From contig JAJAZM010000184.1 in assembly GCA_026785645.1 (NCBI GenBank), positions 1 through 12,778 of the forward strand: a stretch of DNA of 12,778 nt, read 5' to 3'. This DNA comes from Sphingomonas bacterium. GTDB lineage: Bacteria > Pseudomonadota > Alphaproteobacteria > Sphingomonadales > Sphingomonadaceae. The notes beneath the pieces are model-generated. The model worked only from the letters and a program-made list of their open reading frames with translations, did not search any database and was not told where the DNA came from. A program made the translations under genes and the position numbers. Of this stretch, positions 1 to 8,856 are shown in pieces; the stretch's first letter is position 1; every line of letters begins with the position of its first letter.

Positions 1-1592
1 GTGCAGGGCGATCCCGATACGTCTGGCGGTCCGAAGCACTGCGAAACGCCGGTGCTGCCGCTATAGCCTTCGCCAAAGCCGAAGAAGCCGACGAGCGAAT
101 TGTCGAACTTGTACCAACGCCCTCCGCCGGTCACGGTCACCTGCGGCGTGATGTCGAACGAAAGCTCGCCGAAGGCGGCATAGTCGCGATCGACGCGCAA
201 CTGCTTGGTCAGCCAGACGTCGCCCGTACCGGGAACCAGGAGCGCGTCGGCAAGGCCAGGAATGATGTAATTCTGCTCGATATTATGTTCCTGGCGCTGG
301 TAGAAAAGGCCGGCCACCAGTCGCAGCCGCTTGTCCGCAGGCGAGGTAAAGCGCAACTCGTGCGACACCTTCTTGAAGCTGTCGTCGGCCTGGATCAGTT
401 GGTTCGGAACGATCGGGTCGCCGGCATTGTCGTACCAATAGGCGCCATAGCCAGCCAGTTCGTTGTAGAAATAGGCGTAGTCGGAATAGTCGAGCTCCGA
501 ATCGACCTGGCGGCGCATGTATGAGCCGGCGTAGGTCACATCGAAATTGGCGATCTTGCCTTCGACAGTCAGCGCTGCCTGGATCCACTTGTCTTTCAGC
601 CTCTCCGGGTTGAACTGCATAGTTTCATAGTGGCCCAGCCCGCGCTCCTCGGCGAAGGAACCGTTGGCCTTCTGCACCTGGCCGATGACTTGCGGGGTGA
701 TGGTCCAATTGTCGTTGAGATCGATCTTGAGTGCCGCGCGGGCACCATAGGTATCGACATCGTTATAGTCATCGTTGGCAAGGTTCGCGTTATCGAGGGT
801 CAGGGTATTGCCGGTTGGCCCATCCGAACCAATTTCAGTCATGACTCGCTGACCGCGGATATTGTCGATGTAGCCCGCGTCATGCCGGTACCAGCCGACG
901 ATGCGCGCTGCCATGTTGGTGGAAATGGGCAGGTTGACGAAGCCTTCGCCGGTATAGCCCCAGTCGCCGTGAGCGACCTTGTTGAGCTCCAAGTTCACCG
1001 CGCCATAAGTGCCGTTAAGATCGGGCTTGTTGGTGATGATCCGGATGGTACCGGCCTGGCTCGATGCGCCGTACAGGGTGCCCTGCGGGCCAGCGAGAGC
1101 CTCGATCCGCGCAATGTCGAAAATATGGACGTCGAGAGCGCCGGTGATCGTCGTAATCGGCTGCTCGTCGAGATAGGTACCCACGCTTGGCAAGGAAGCG
1201 GAGTGGTTGGCATTGTCGCCGCTGGCGACGCCGCGGAAATAGACGTTGTTGGTGCCGGGCCCGTCGGCGCTGCCGCCGCCGCCGCCGGACTTGGAGGACA
1301 GGGACGGAACCAGCCGGGCATAATCCTCAAAGGAATCGATTTGCAGGTCGTCCAGGGTTTTGGCTGTGATTGCGGTGATCGCGATCGGCACGTCCTGGAG
1401 ATTTTCGCTGCGCTTTGTTGCGGTGACGACGATCACGTCGTCATCGACGGCCGGGGTTGCCGCTGGAGCGGTTGCCGGATCGACCGGCGGTGGCGCGGCC
1501 TCCTGCGCCAGCGCGGGCGCGGCCATCGCGGTCGACGCGAGGAGTCCGAAACCGAGCTGCTTCCAGCTCGAAGCGCCACCAAAGTTGATCAT
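1..1592 (-). CDS. TonB-dependent receptor, N-terminal part (C-terminus outside window)
   Basis: This is an outer-membrane active transporter, with about 530 residues inside the window; the rest of the barrel lies beyond base 1. It begins with a Sec signal peptide: a hydrophobic stretch ends at ALA-QEAA, with predicted cleavage after residue 30. A Pro/Ala-rich linker follows, then a TonB-box-like segment DDDVIVVTATKR at about residues 50-61. The plug domain carries a poly-Gly stretch (SKSGGGGG), the FRGV motif, YLDEQP, and the very typical GPQGTLYGASSQAGTIRIIT. Barrel strands rich in aromatic and polar residues follow. The ATG at 1592 is preceded by a strong AAGGGGGG ribosome site. TonB and ExbBD energise such receptors. 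The substrate is unknown: siderophore, glycan and peptide are all possible. It is the last gene seen in a minus-strand run after ychF and a TPR-sulfotransferase. From memory, this plug subtype is common beside sulfotransferases in sphingomonads. Confidence 0.93.
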   Translation of the reverse strand, partial: MINFGGASSWKQLGFGLLASTAMAAPALAQEAAPPPVDPATAPAATPAVDDDVIVVTATKRSENLQDVPIAITAITAKTLDDLQIDSFEDYARLVPSLSSKSGGGGGSADGPGTNNVYFRGVASGDNANHSASLPSVGTYLDEQPITTITGALDVHIFDIARIEALAGPQGTLYGASSQAGTIRIITNKPDLNGTYGAVNLELNKVAHGDWGYTGEGFVNLPISTNMAARIVGWYRHDAGYIDNIRGQRVMTEIGSDGPTGNTLTLDNANLANDDYNDVDTYGARAALKIDLNDNWTITPQVIGQVQKANGSFAEERGLGHYETMQFNPERLKDKWIQAALTVEGKIANFDVTYAGSYMRRQVDSELDYSDYAYFYNELAGYGAYWYDNAGDPIVPNQLIQADDSFKKVSHELRFTSPADKRLRLVAGLFYQRQEHNIEQNYIIPGLADALLVPGTGDVWLTKQLRVDRDYAAFGELSFDITPQVTVTGGGRWYKFDNSLVGFFGFGEGYSGSTGVSQCFGPPDVSGSPC

Positions 1593-1682
1593 CTGAATTC
1601 CCCCCTTTTGCCCAAGCGGAGAATGTTTCGCATTCGTTACAGGGTCAAATCAATTCACTTGCAGCTTAAGCGACAGCGGTCG
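1593..1682 (-). promoter_or_regulatory. Candidate promoter region of the TonB-dependent receptor
   Basis: This 90-base gap separates the sulfotransferase stop from the receptor ATG. On the minus strand a CTGCAA box (1659-1664) lies 17 bases before TGTAAC (1636-1641), a weak sigma70-like pair. An alternative -35, TTGACC, sits at 1643-1648. A small perfect inverted repeat, GAATG-N5-CATTC (1621-1635), follows the proposed -10. The receptor may therefore be transcribed separately as well as by read-through. The call rests on box matching by eye. Confidence 0.3.
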
Positions 1683-3320
1683 TTAATCGCGCCACTGTTC
1701 CCAATTTGCACCAAGTGCCGCCTTGAGCGGACCGAGCCAAGGGTCGAACACCCGATATTGCTCGAGGCCGTCGCGGCTGATCGGGCGACGCACCTGCTCC
1801 GAGCTTGCAGTGCGCACCGCGCGCTTATTCTCGTGGAAGGCGAGACAGGCGGGATCGAACGGCAGGCCGAGATGGTCGAGCAGGCGGCGCACCTCGCCTT
1901 CGGGATCGTCGACCAGCGCCTCATGGATCACGCGGTGGACAAGTCCCGGCTGGACAACGTCGAAATGGCGCATAAGCGTGACGTAATCGGCATAATAAGC
2001 GCCAATGTCGGCGAGGTCGTAGGTAAACCCTTGGCCGCGCGCGAAATGCTGTTTGAAGTTGGAAAAGCCGCACGCGAGCGGGTGGCGGCGGGCGTCGATG
2101 ATTTTCGCGTTCGGCAGGATCAGCCGGATCAGCCCGACATGCGCCCAATTGTTGGGCAATTTATCGATGAACAGCGGCCGGTCGGTGAACCGCTGGATGC
2201 GAGTCGACGCAAGATATTCCTCGCCCAGCGCGGTCAGCTCCGACGCGCCGAGATCGGCGAGGCATTCGGGGTAGCGGGTTATTTCGTTGCTCGACTTCCG
2301 CCCGCCCAGCCGGCGCGCGATTGCGGGAATATCGGGTAGCTCGCTGGTGCCTTCGATCGCCGGATGGCTGGCAAGGATTTGCTCGATCAGCGTCGATCCG
2401 GCGCGCGGCAGGCCGACGATGAAAATCGGGTCGGGCGCGGGACAACCTTGCCCGTCGTGCGCGCTGAACAGTTCGGGGGTGAAGAAGGTGATCGACCGCT
2501 CGACATGGCGGCGGATGTCGGCGGCGTCGTAGGCGAGGCTTTCGCGGCGCAGATGGTTGGCGGTGGTGTATTTATTAAAGCTCGCCTCCGCTTCGCCGCG
2601 ATCCTCGAGCGCCTTGCCGAGCGCGAAGTGAAGGTGGAAGCGGTCGTCGTCGGCAAGCCCGGGGTCCTCGAGCGCCGCCTCCATCGCCGCAATATCGGCA
2701 TCGTCGAAGCGGATCGTCTTCAAATTGGCGAGGCTCCACCACACTTCGCCGAGGGTCGGGCGGATCGCAATCGCGCGGCGATAGGCGGCAACGCTCTCCT
2801 CCTGCTCGCCGACGGTCTTCAAGATGTGGCCGTAGCTCATCCACAATTTGGGCTCGTCGGGCCGCGCATCGAGCAGCAGGCGGTACAGTCCGAGCGCCTC
2901 GTCATGCCCGCCGATCCGCCCCAGAGCGGCGGCCTTCAGGCTGGTGTGACCGAGGTTGGTGGATCCGGCACGCTCGATCGCCTCAAGCTCCGCAATCGCT
3001 TCGGACGGCTTGTTCTGCTTGTAGAGGATGGTTGCAAGATTGGCGCGTGCGGCAGTGAAATCGGGTGTCAGTTCGAGCGCGCGGCGAAGCAGATTCTCCG
3101 AATCGACCAGCCGCCCGACGCGCGCAGCAAGCTCGGCCATCATGCGGATTGCGGCGACGTCGGTCGGACGGCGCTTGAGATACGGGCGGAGCAGGGCTTC
3201 GGCGGTCGGCAGATCGTTGGTCGCAAGCGCTTGCCCGGCGCGGAGAAGATCAGGATCGCGCGCCGACGCCGCCATGACTTTGGCGAAATTGACCTTGTCG
3301 CTCTGCGGGCGGTCGGTCAC
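1683..3320 (-). CDS. TPR-repeat-containing sulfotransferase
   Basis: The protein has 545 residues. The N-terminal half (about 25-255) is built of TPR helices, for example around residues 54-117 and 155-190, and probably binds a protein or peptide partner. The C-terminal half (about 295-530) is a sulfotransferase domain that would move sulfate from PAPS to an acceptor. Its 5'-phosphosulfate loop is FIVGLPRAGST (300-310). The 3'-phosphate-binding region is RRHPLACGFSNF (411-422). Both are intact, so activity is plausible. No signal peptide or membrane segment is seen, so a cytoplasmic site is likely. The start is a GTG 6 bases after the ychF stop, which suggests translational coupling. An internal ATG at 3275 (residue 16) is an alternative with a weak ribosome site. 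The acceptor is unknown. The TonB-dependent receptor gene follows 90 bases downstream. Confidence 0.9.
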   Translation of the reverse strand: MTDRPQSDKVNFAKVMAASARDPDLLRAGQALATNDLPTAEALLRPYLKRRPTDVAAIRMMAELAARVGRLVDSENLLRRALELTPDFTAARANLATILYKQNKPSEAIAELEAIERAGSTNLGHTSLKAAALGRIGGHDEALGLYRLLLDARPDEPKLWMSYGHILKTVGEQEESVAAYRRAIAIRPTLGEVWWSLANLKTIRFDDADIAAMEAALEDPGLADDDRFHLHFALGKALEDRGEAEASFNKYTTANHLRRESLAYDAADIRRHVERSITFFTPELFSAHDGQGCPAPDPIFIVGLPRAGSTLIEQILASHPAIEGTSELPDIPAIARRLGGRKSSNEITRYPECLADLGASELTALGEEYLASTRIQRFTDRPLFIDKLPNNWAHVGLIRLILPNAKIIDARRHPLACGFSNFKQHFARGQGFTYDLADIGAYYADYVTLMRHFDVVQPGLVHRVIHEALVDDPEGEVRRLLDHLGLPFDPACLAFHENKRAVRTASSEQVRRPISRDGLEQYRVFDPWLGPLKAALGANWEQWRD

Positions 3321-3326
3321 CTGGTC

Positions 3327-4427
<1,101 letters not shown>

Positions 4428-4512
4428 GAGCCTAGGTTCCGATGATGTTTGGGATTTGCCTGCCCGATAGGAAAGTGCGAGCCTGATGGCCAGCACTGAT
4501 TGGGGGATGGGC

Positions 4513-5658
4513 ATGCGGCATATGGCTGGATTGATCGCTGGCGCGGCGGCGATGATCGCTTCGCCGGTAAGTGCGGCTGTGCCGTCCAAGGCGCGCGTGA
4601 CGGCGCTGTCGGGTGAGGCGATGCGCTCGACCGGGGCCAAGGGGCTGGCGATTGCGCTGATCGATAATGGCCGGGTGGTGTCGGTCCAGGCGTTCGGCGC
4701 GCGCAATGCCAAGGGCGATCCGCTGACCCCCGACACGGTGATGTATGGGGCGTCGCTGACCAAGGCATTGTTCGGTTACTATGCGCTGATGCTGGTCGAC
4801 GAGGGCAAGCTCAGGCTCGATCGGCCGGTGGCGGCGATGTTGCCCAGGCCGCTGCCCGACTATGGCAATCTCGACGACTACGGCAATTGGGGCGACCTTG
4901 CGAGCGACGAGCGGTGGAAGCGGATCACCGCGCGCCATATCCTGACCCACGCCACCGGCTTCGCCAACTTCGCCTTCATCGAGCCCGATGGGAAGCTCAA
5001 ATTCCACTTCGATCCCGGCGCCCGCTACGCTTATTCGGGGGAGGGGATCATCCTGCTCCAGTTTGCGCTGGAGAAAGGGTTGGGGATCAATGTCGGGGCG
5101 GATGTGCAGCGGCGCATTTTCACCCCGCTCGGCATGACCAATACTAGCTTGATGTGGCGACCAGATTTCGCTCGAAATTTGGCCGATGGCTGGGAGGCCG
5201 ACGGCAAGGTCGAGCCCCATGACGAGCGCAGCCGCGTCCGCGCGGCGGGATCGATGGATACCAGCATCAGCGACATGGCAAAGTTCGCCGCAGCCATGGT
5301 GCGCGGGTGGCGGCTGAAGCCGGCGACCCGCAAAGCCTATGCCGCGCCGCAGCTGGCAATCACCTCGCGCCAGCAATTCCCGACATTGCTTCCCGAAGCC
5401 CTGCCAAAGGATCGCTGGCCGGGGCTTGCTGCAGGATTGGGGGTGATCAGCTTCACCGGGCCGCAGGGGCGCGGGCTGGTGAAGGGCGGGCATAATGACA
5501 GCACCGCCAACATGATGGTCTGTATCATGGCGAAGCGGCGCTGCGTGGTAATCCTGTCCAATGACGTGCGCGCCGAAGCGGCCTTCCCAACGCTGGTGGA
5601 TAGCTTGCTCGGGCCGACCGGCTTCGTCTGGCAATGGGAATATCCGCCGTCGCAGTGA
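4513..5658 (+). CDS. Exported serine hydrolase, beta-lactamase (class C-like) family
   Basis: This is a 381-residue protein of the beta-lactamase/PBP4*/esterase (PF00144) family. A signal peptide (MRHMAGLIAGAAAMIA, cleavage near SAA at 20-22) sends it to the periplasm. The nucleophile motif is SLTK (81-84). The second motif reads YAYSGEG (172-178), with Tyr174 as the likely general base; Gly replaces the usual Asn of YxN. KGGHN (324-328) takes the place of the third KTG/HxG motif. These variations are common in esterases and peptidases of the family, so resistance to beta-lactams should not be assumed. I chose the ATG at 4513 because GGGGGATGG lies just upstream and the signal peptide then has a normal n-region. 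An ATG at 4486, with AGGAAAG at 4469-4475, would add 9 residues. The gene diverges from ychF and is followed after 81 bases by the diguanylate cyclase. Its substrate is unknown. Confidence 0.88.
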   Translation: MRHMAGLIAGAAAMIASPVSAAVPSKARVTALSGEAMRSTGAKGLAIALIDNGRVVSVQAFGARNAKGDPLTPDTVMYGASLTKALFGYYALMLVDEGKLRLDRPVAAMLPRPLPDYGNLDDYGNWGDLASDERWKRITARHILTHATGFANFAFIEPDGKLKFHFDPGARYAYSGEGIILLQFALEKGLGINVGADVQRRIFTPLGMTNTSLMWRPDFARNLADGWEADGKVEPHDERSRVRAAGSMDTSISDMAKFAAAMVRGWRLKPATRKAYAAPQLAITSRQQFPTLLPEALPKDRWPGLAAGLGVISFTGPQGRGLVKGGHNDSTANMMVCIMAKRRCVVILSNDVRAEAAFPTLVDSLLGPTGFVWQWEYPPSQ

Positions 5659-5666
5659 GGCGCTGC

Positions 5667-5691
5667 TCGGCGCAAGCCGATCCGAAACGGA
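5667..5691 (+). other. Two small back-to-back hairpins after the hydrolase gene
   Basis: TCGGC-GCAA-GCCGA (5667-5680) is a perfect 5-bp stem closed by a GNRA-type tetraloop. It is followed directly by TCCG-AAA-CGGA (5681-5691). There is no T-tract, so this is not an intrinsic terminator. It may protect the 3' end of the mRNA or reduce read-through to the cyclase gene. It could also be chance in GC-rich DNA. Confidence 0.3.
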
Positions 5692-5739
5692 CCCAGTCGC
5701 AAGCTGCTTCTAACCCAGCGTCGCTATCGATGATGGCCG

Positions 5740-7491
5740 ATGACCCTGCACCGCTTCCTTGCCCCGGCCATGCTTGGGTCATGCTATTTCGCGGCTGCCC
5801 GGCTCGCGGTGGGGTTGACGCGATTCGACGGAGGGGTGGCCTTCCTGTGGCTGGCGACATCGATCCTCGCCACCGACTTGATGGTGCGGCCGCGAAGCCA
5901 ATGGCTCACCTCAATCATCCCGTGCGCGGTCGCCAGTACCTTGGTCACCGGCTGGTGGGGGCTGGGCTGGGCAATGGCGCTGCCGTTCACCGCGATCAAC
6001 ATGACCGAAGCGGTGCTCGCGGCGTGGCTGTTCCGCAAGTTCACCGATCCGCGGCGTCCACTCGGGTCGCTCGACTGGCTGATTCATCTGGTCGCGTCGG
6101 TCGGCTTGGCAGCCCCGCTGGTCGCGGGATTGCTGGCAGCGGGGGCGGTGTGGTGGATCGGGATGCCGCCGGTCACGACCTTCGTTAACTTTGCCACCGG
6201 CCATGCGCTCGGCAATCTTGCCTTTACACCGATCGCCTTGCTCCTCACGCGCCGGAACCGCCAATCGCTGGTCAAGGAAATTCGTCGGCGCGACCTGGTG
6301 GAAACCGTCGCTTTGCTGATGCTGTTCATCACCATCATCGGCTGGGTGTTCGGCCAGCAACGCCTGCCCTTGCTGTTCCTGCCGACGCTGCCGATGATCC
6401 TGATTGCCTTTCGCATCGGTCGGGGCGGGGTGGCGCTATCGATCGCGATGTTGGCACTGATCGGCGGGCTCGCTACCGCCAGCAGCCTCGGGCCGATCCA
6501 GTTGGTCGTGGCGTCGTACGGCCAGCAAATGCAGTTCTTCCAATTCTATCTCGCCGCCACCGTGCTGACGTTGCTGCCCATCACCGCCAACCTCGAGAAT
6601 CGCTCGCGGCTGCACCGCAAGTTGCGCGAGAGCGAGGAGGGCTATCGGTTGATCGCCGACTATTCGAGCGACCTTATTTTCAGCCTCAGGATCGACGGTA
6701 CGATTCGCTATGTTTCACCATCCTGCCGGCAGATCGGCTTTGAGCCAAACCAGCTGATCGGGCGCAACTGCTCGTCGCTGATCGCCCCAGAGTATCTGGC
6801 CGAGGCAGCGGCGTCGCATTTGCTCTCGTTAAAGATGGCCGGGGCAACCAACCGCTTCGAGTATATTGCGGTGACCGCCACGGGCGAACGACGCTGGCAC
6901 GAAACGCATGCGCGGCTGATTGTTGACGAGGATGGTAATCCCGATGGCATATTGAGCATCGTCCGCGACATTCATGCGCAAAAGCAGGTTGAGCAGAAGC
7001 TAACTGAGGCAGCGATGGTCGATTCGTTGACCGGGCTCGACAATCGGATAGCATATCGCGCGGCGATCGAGCGGCGCCAGCCGGGCGTCGGTGCTGTTGG
7101 ATCTTGCGTCGCAGTGCTCGACATCGATCATTTCAAGCTGGTCAACGACCAATATGGCCATGACGCGGGCGACATCGTGCTTCGCGGTTTTGCCGAAGTG
7201 GCGCAGCGCATCGTCCGCGATGGTGATGTAGTAGCGCGGATCGGCGGCGAGGAATTCGCTCTCTACTTCCCCGATACGGCGCTTCCGCAGGCGCTTGCGG
7301 TGTGCGACCGGCTGCGGTCAGAGCTGGGAGCGACCATCTTCCGCGACGGGACATCGGCGATCACCGTGACCGTCAGCGGCGGGGTCGCCGAGCTAGGGCC
7401 AGAAGGGCTCGACCGCGCCCTCAAGATCGCCGACATGGCGCTATATCGGGCCAAGCAAGCGGGGCGCAATCAACTCGCGCTGGCCGCCTGA
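5740..7491 (+). CDS. MASE1-PAS-GGDEF membrane diguanylate cyclase
   Basis: This 583-residue inner-membrane sensor would make cyclic di-GMP from two GTP. Residues about 8-285 hold many hydrophobic helices with MASE1-like character, including NFATGHALGNLAFTP (150-164). A PAS domain spans about 300-415 (YRLIADYSSDLIFSLRIDG to GILSIVRDIHAQK). The GGDEF domain follows, starting at DSLTGLDNR (428-436). The active site is GGEEF (502-506), with metal ligands at DIDHFK (461-466). An allosteric inhibition site RxxD is intact as RDGD (493-496), exactly five residues before GGEEF, so product feedback is expected. No EAL domain is present. An in-frame TGA at 5731-5733 makes the ATG at 5740 the first possible start, but its ribosome site is poor; Met11 at 5770 is an alternative. 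The gene may share a transcript with the hydrolase 81 bases upstream. Its 3' end faces the first oxygenase gene. The input signal is unknown. Confidence 0.94.
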   Translation: MTLHRFLAPAMLGSCYFAAARLAVGLTRFDGGVAFLWLATSILATDLMVRPRSQWLTSIIPCAVASTLVTGWWGLGWAMALPFTAINMTEAVLAAWLFRKFTDPRRPLGSLDWLIHLVASVGLAAPLVAGLLAAGAVWWIGMPPVTTFVNFATGHALGNLAFTPIALLLTRRNRQSLVKEIRRRDLVETVALLMLFITIIGWVFGQQRLPLLFLPTLPMILIAFRIGRGGVALSIAMLALIGGLATASSLGPIQLVVASYGQQMQFFQFYLAATVLTLLPITANLENRSRLHRKLRESEEGYRLIADYSSDLIFSLRIDGTIRYVSPSCRQIGFEPNQLIGRNCSSLIAPEYLAEAAASHLLSLKMAGATNRFEYIAVTATGERRWHETHARLIVDEDGNPDGILSIVRDIHAQKQVEQKLTEAAMVDSLTGLDNRIAYRAAIERRQPGVGAVGSCVAVLDIDHFKLVNDQYGHDAGDIVLRGFAEVAQRIVRDGDVVARIGGEEFALYFPDTALPQALAVCDRLRSELGATIFRDGTSAITVTVSGGVAELGPEGLDRALKIADMALYRAKQAGRNQLALAA

Positions 7492-7512
7492 GCGGCGGAG
7501 ACCAGAAAGTGA

Positions 7513-8106
7513 TCAGGCGAAGTTGAAGCTGATGCTTAGCCGCTCGGCTTTCGCGGTGCCGGGCAGGACCTCGTGGCGAAGGAAGCTTTCCCAAAGCAAA
7601 AGCATTCCCGGCCGCGGGTTGATCGTCACGAACGATTGCAACGGTTCGGGGGCGTCGTCGCGGCGCTGGGGGGCGGCCATCATCAGTCCCAGTCGAGGAT
7701 CCTCGAACCGGATCGCGCCCGAGCCCGGCGGCGCTTCGACGTAAAAGGTGCCCGAAAGGATGCTGTGGGGGTGGATGTGCCCGCTGTGGTGGCCGCTGCC
7801 CTTGAGCAGATTGACCCACAAGCTGTCGAGCTTGGGCTTATGGTTCCATGCCAGATCCGTGGCGAACGCGGAGGCGTGACGGGTGAGCAGGCGCTTGAGG
7901 TCGCCGAATGCCGGGTCGCGAACCGGCAGATCGTCTAGCGAGGCGTAGCTGGTGTAGCCCTTGTAGCCATGGTCGCGGCTCCACCCGATCCCGGCGCGGT
8001 CGTCGGCGGCGAGGCTGCGGATCGAATGCGCGAGCTCGTCGAGCAGCGCGCCATCGGCGATGTCGGCCTCATACAGGTTGGTCACGAACAGGGAGCGGGT
8101 TGCCAT
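7513..8106 (-). CDS. Putative 2OG-Fe(II) oxygenase A (TIGR02466/PF13759 type)
   Basis: The protein has 197 residues and a predicted double-stranded beta-helix fold; such enzymes use Fe(II), O2 and 2-oxoglutarate, usually to hydroxylate. The core motif is HSGHIHPHSILSGTFYVEAP (107-126), which places candidate iron ligands His110, His112 and His114 together. The distal His178 (LRHEV) is followed after 11 residues by Arg189 in ERLSISFNF, fitting the 2-oxoglutarate carboxylate clamp. Because Asp is missing from the position after HP, the iron site may differ from the classic HxD...H. I place the start at MATRSLFVTN, since the family begins close to such a segment. The frame is open to an ATG at 8145 (+13 residues), and neither start has a good ribosome site. 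A paralogue lies divergently 99 bases away. The substrate is unknown; protein and peptide side chains are candidates. Confidence 0.85.
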   Translation of the reverse strand: MATRSLFVTNLYEADIADGALLDELAHSIRSLAADDRAGIGWSRDHGYKGYTSYASLDDLPVRDPAFGDLKRLLTRHASAFATDLAWNHKPKLDSLWVNLLKGSGHHSGHIHPHSILSGTFYVEAPPGSGAIRFEDPRLGLMMAAPQRRDDAPEPLQSFVTINPRPGMLLLWESFLRHEVLPGTAKAERLSISFNFA

Positions 8107-8205
8107 CAGCAGCGCATAGCGGCGAGAGCGATGCGGAGAAAGCATTGCGTCGTCGCGCGAGTTGGGCTTGAATCGCCAAGGGGCATTCGGACGGGGGCGA
8201 AGTCG
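8107..8205. promoter_or_regulatory. Divergent promoter region between the two oxygenase genes
   Basis: This 99-base gap must hold the start signals of both oxygenase genes unless gene A uses the earlier ATG at 8145. An imperfect inverted repeat, GCGATGC-N7-GCATTGC, lies at 8128-8148. GGGGGCGA at 8193-8200 is the ribosome site of the plus-strand gene. I could not find a convincing -35/-10 pair in either direction. Confidence 0.35.
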
Positions 8206-8856
8206 ATGGGCAAGGATGCGACGTTTCGGTTCGAATCGCGCGATTCGCTATTTCCAATTTATTTGTGGCGCTTTCGGATCGACGATCATGTGGCGCTCAA
8301 TCGGGCGCTGCTAAAGGAAATCGCCAAGCGCCGGACGAACGAGCCGGGGCTGGACAATCGCGCCACTCGCTACGGCTGGCAATCCGAGCGCGACCTGTTT
8401 CGCCGGCGCGAACCCGCGCACCAGAAACTGGCACTGGCAGTCAATCGGATCATCGGCCAGGCGATCGAAGAGCTGTGGCCGCCCGGGGCGCTGACCGATA
8501 CGGCGCTGATCGCCAATGGCTGGGTCAACATTAACCCGCCGGGCGGTTATAATGCGCCGCACATCCACCCTGATACGCTCATCTCGGGGACCTATTATGT
8601 GTCGGTTCCGGCGGTCGGCGCCAATCCCGTCGGGGGAGCGATCGAATTCAACGTTCCCCATCCGACGCTCAAGATGTCGAATGTGGTGGTCACGCCGATG
8701 CTTGCCGAACGGGTGCGGGTGATGCCCGAGCCGGGGCTGGTGCTGCTGTTTCCGGGCACGCTGTCGCATTGGGTCCATCCCAATGACAGCGACGGCGACC
8801 GGGTCAGCATTTCGTTCAACGCCGTCATCCGCCCGAAAGTCGACGCGCGCCGCTAA
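8206..8856 (+). CDS. Putative 2OG-Fe(II) oxygenase B (TIGR02466/PF13759 type)
   Basis: This 216-residue protein is a paralogue of the divergent neighbour. The core motif YNAPHIHPDTLISGTYYVSV (115-134) gives His119, His121 and Asp123. His121-Pro-Asp123 is a textbook HxD pair, unlike the HPH of the neighbour. The distal iron ligand is probably His188 in TLSHWVHP, and Arg199 (DRVSISFN), 11 residues later, should bind 2-oxoglutarate. It would hydroxylate an unknown substrate, likely in the cytoplasm, since no signal peptide is seen. The frame is open from 7969, but the ATG at 8206 has GGGGGCGA just upstream and gives the family's usual N-terminus, so the longer version is rejected. Its TAA overlaps the TAG of the convergent pth gene (8853-8856). 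From memory, such enzymes often occur near TPR-sulfotransferases and TonB receptors in this group. Confidence 0.87.
   Translation: MGKDATFRFESRDSLFPIYLWRFRIDDHVALNRALLKEIAKRRTNEPGLDNRATRYGWQSERDLFRRREPAHQKLALAVNRIIGQAIEELWPPGALTDTALIANGWVNINPPGGYNAPHIHPDTLISGTYYVSVPAVGANPVGGAIEFNVPHPTLKMSNVVVTPMLAERVRVMPEPGLVLLFPGTLSHWVHPNDSDGDRVSISFNAVIRPKVDARR

Noticed and set aside
630..2339. Long plus-strand frame (569 codons) opposite the receptor and sulfotransferase
   Set aside because: It spans two well-supported minus-strand genes and the promoter gap between them; its translation shows no domain and has the look of GC-rich antisense sequence.
4428..4763. N-terminal extension of ychF
   Set aside because: The open frame continues upstream, but YchF proteins start at the GIVGLPNVGKS segment; the extension overlaps the divergent hydrolase gene.
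4432..5634. Minus-strand frame of 400 codons opposite the serine hydrolase
   Set aside because: The plus strand has a signal peptide and SxxK/Tyr/KGG motifs; the antisense translation is rich in Arg, His, Pro and Gln with no family signature.
4513..5658. Calling the serine hydrolase an AmpC-type beta-lactamase resistance gene
   Set aside because: The YxN motif reads YSG and the third motif is KGGHN; the wider family includes many esterases and peptidases, so a resistance claim is unsupported.
7483..7498. GCCGC-CTGA-GCGGC hairpin at the cyclase stop codon as a terminator
   Set aside because: The stem is short, includes coding bases and has no T-tract on either strand; it is likely chance in GC-rich DNA.
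7969..8205. 79-codon extension of oxygenase B
   Set aside because: It would run through the start of the divergent paralogue, and the ATG at 8206 has a strong ribosome site.
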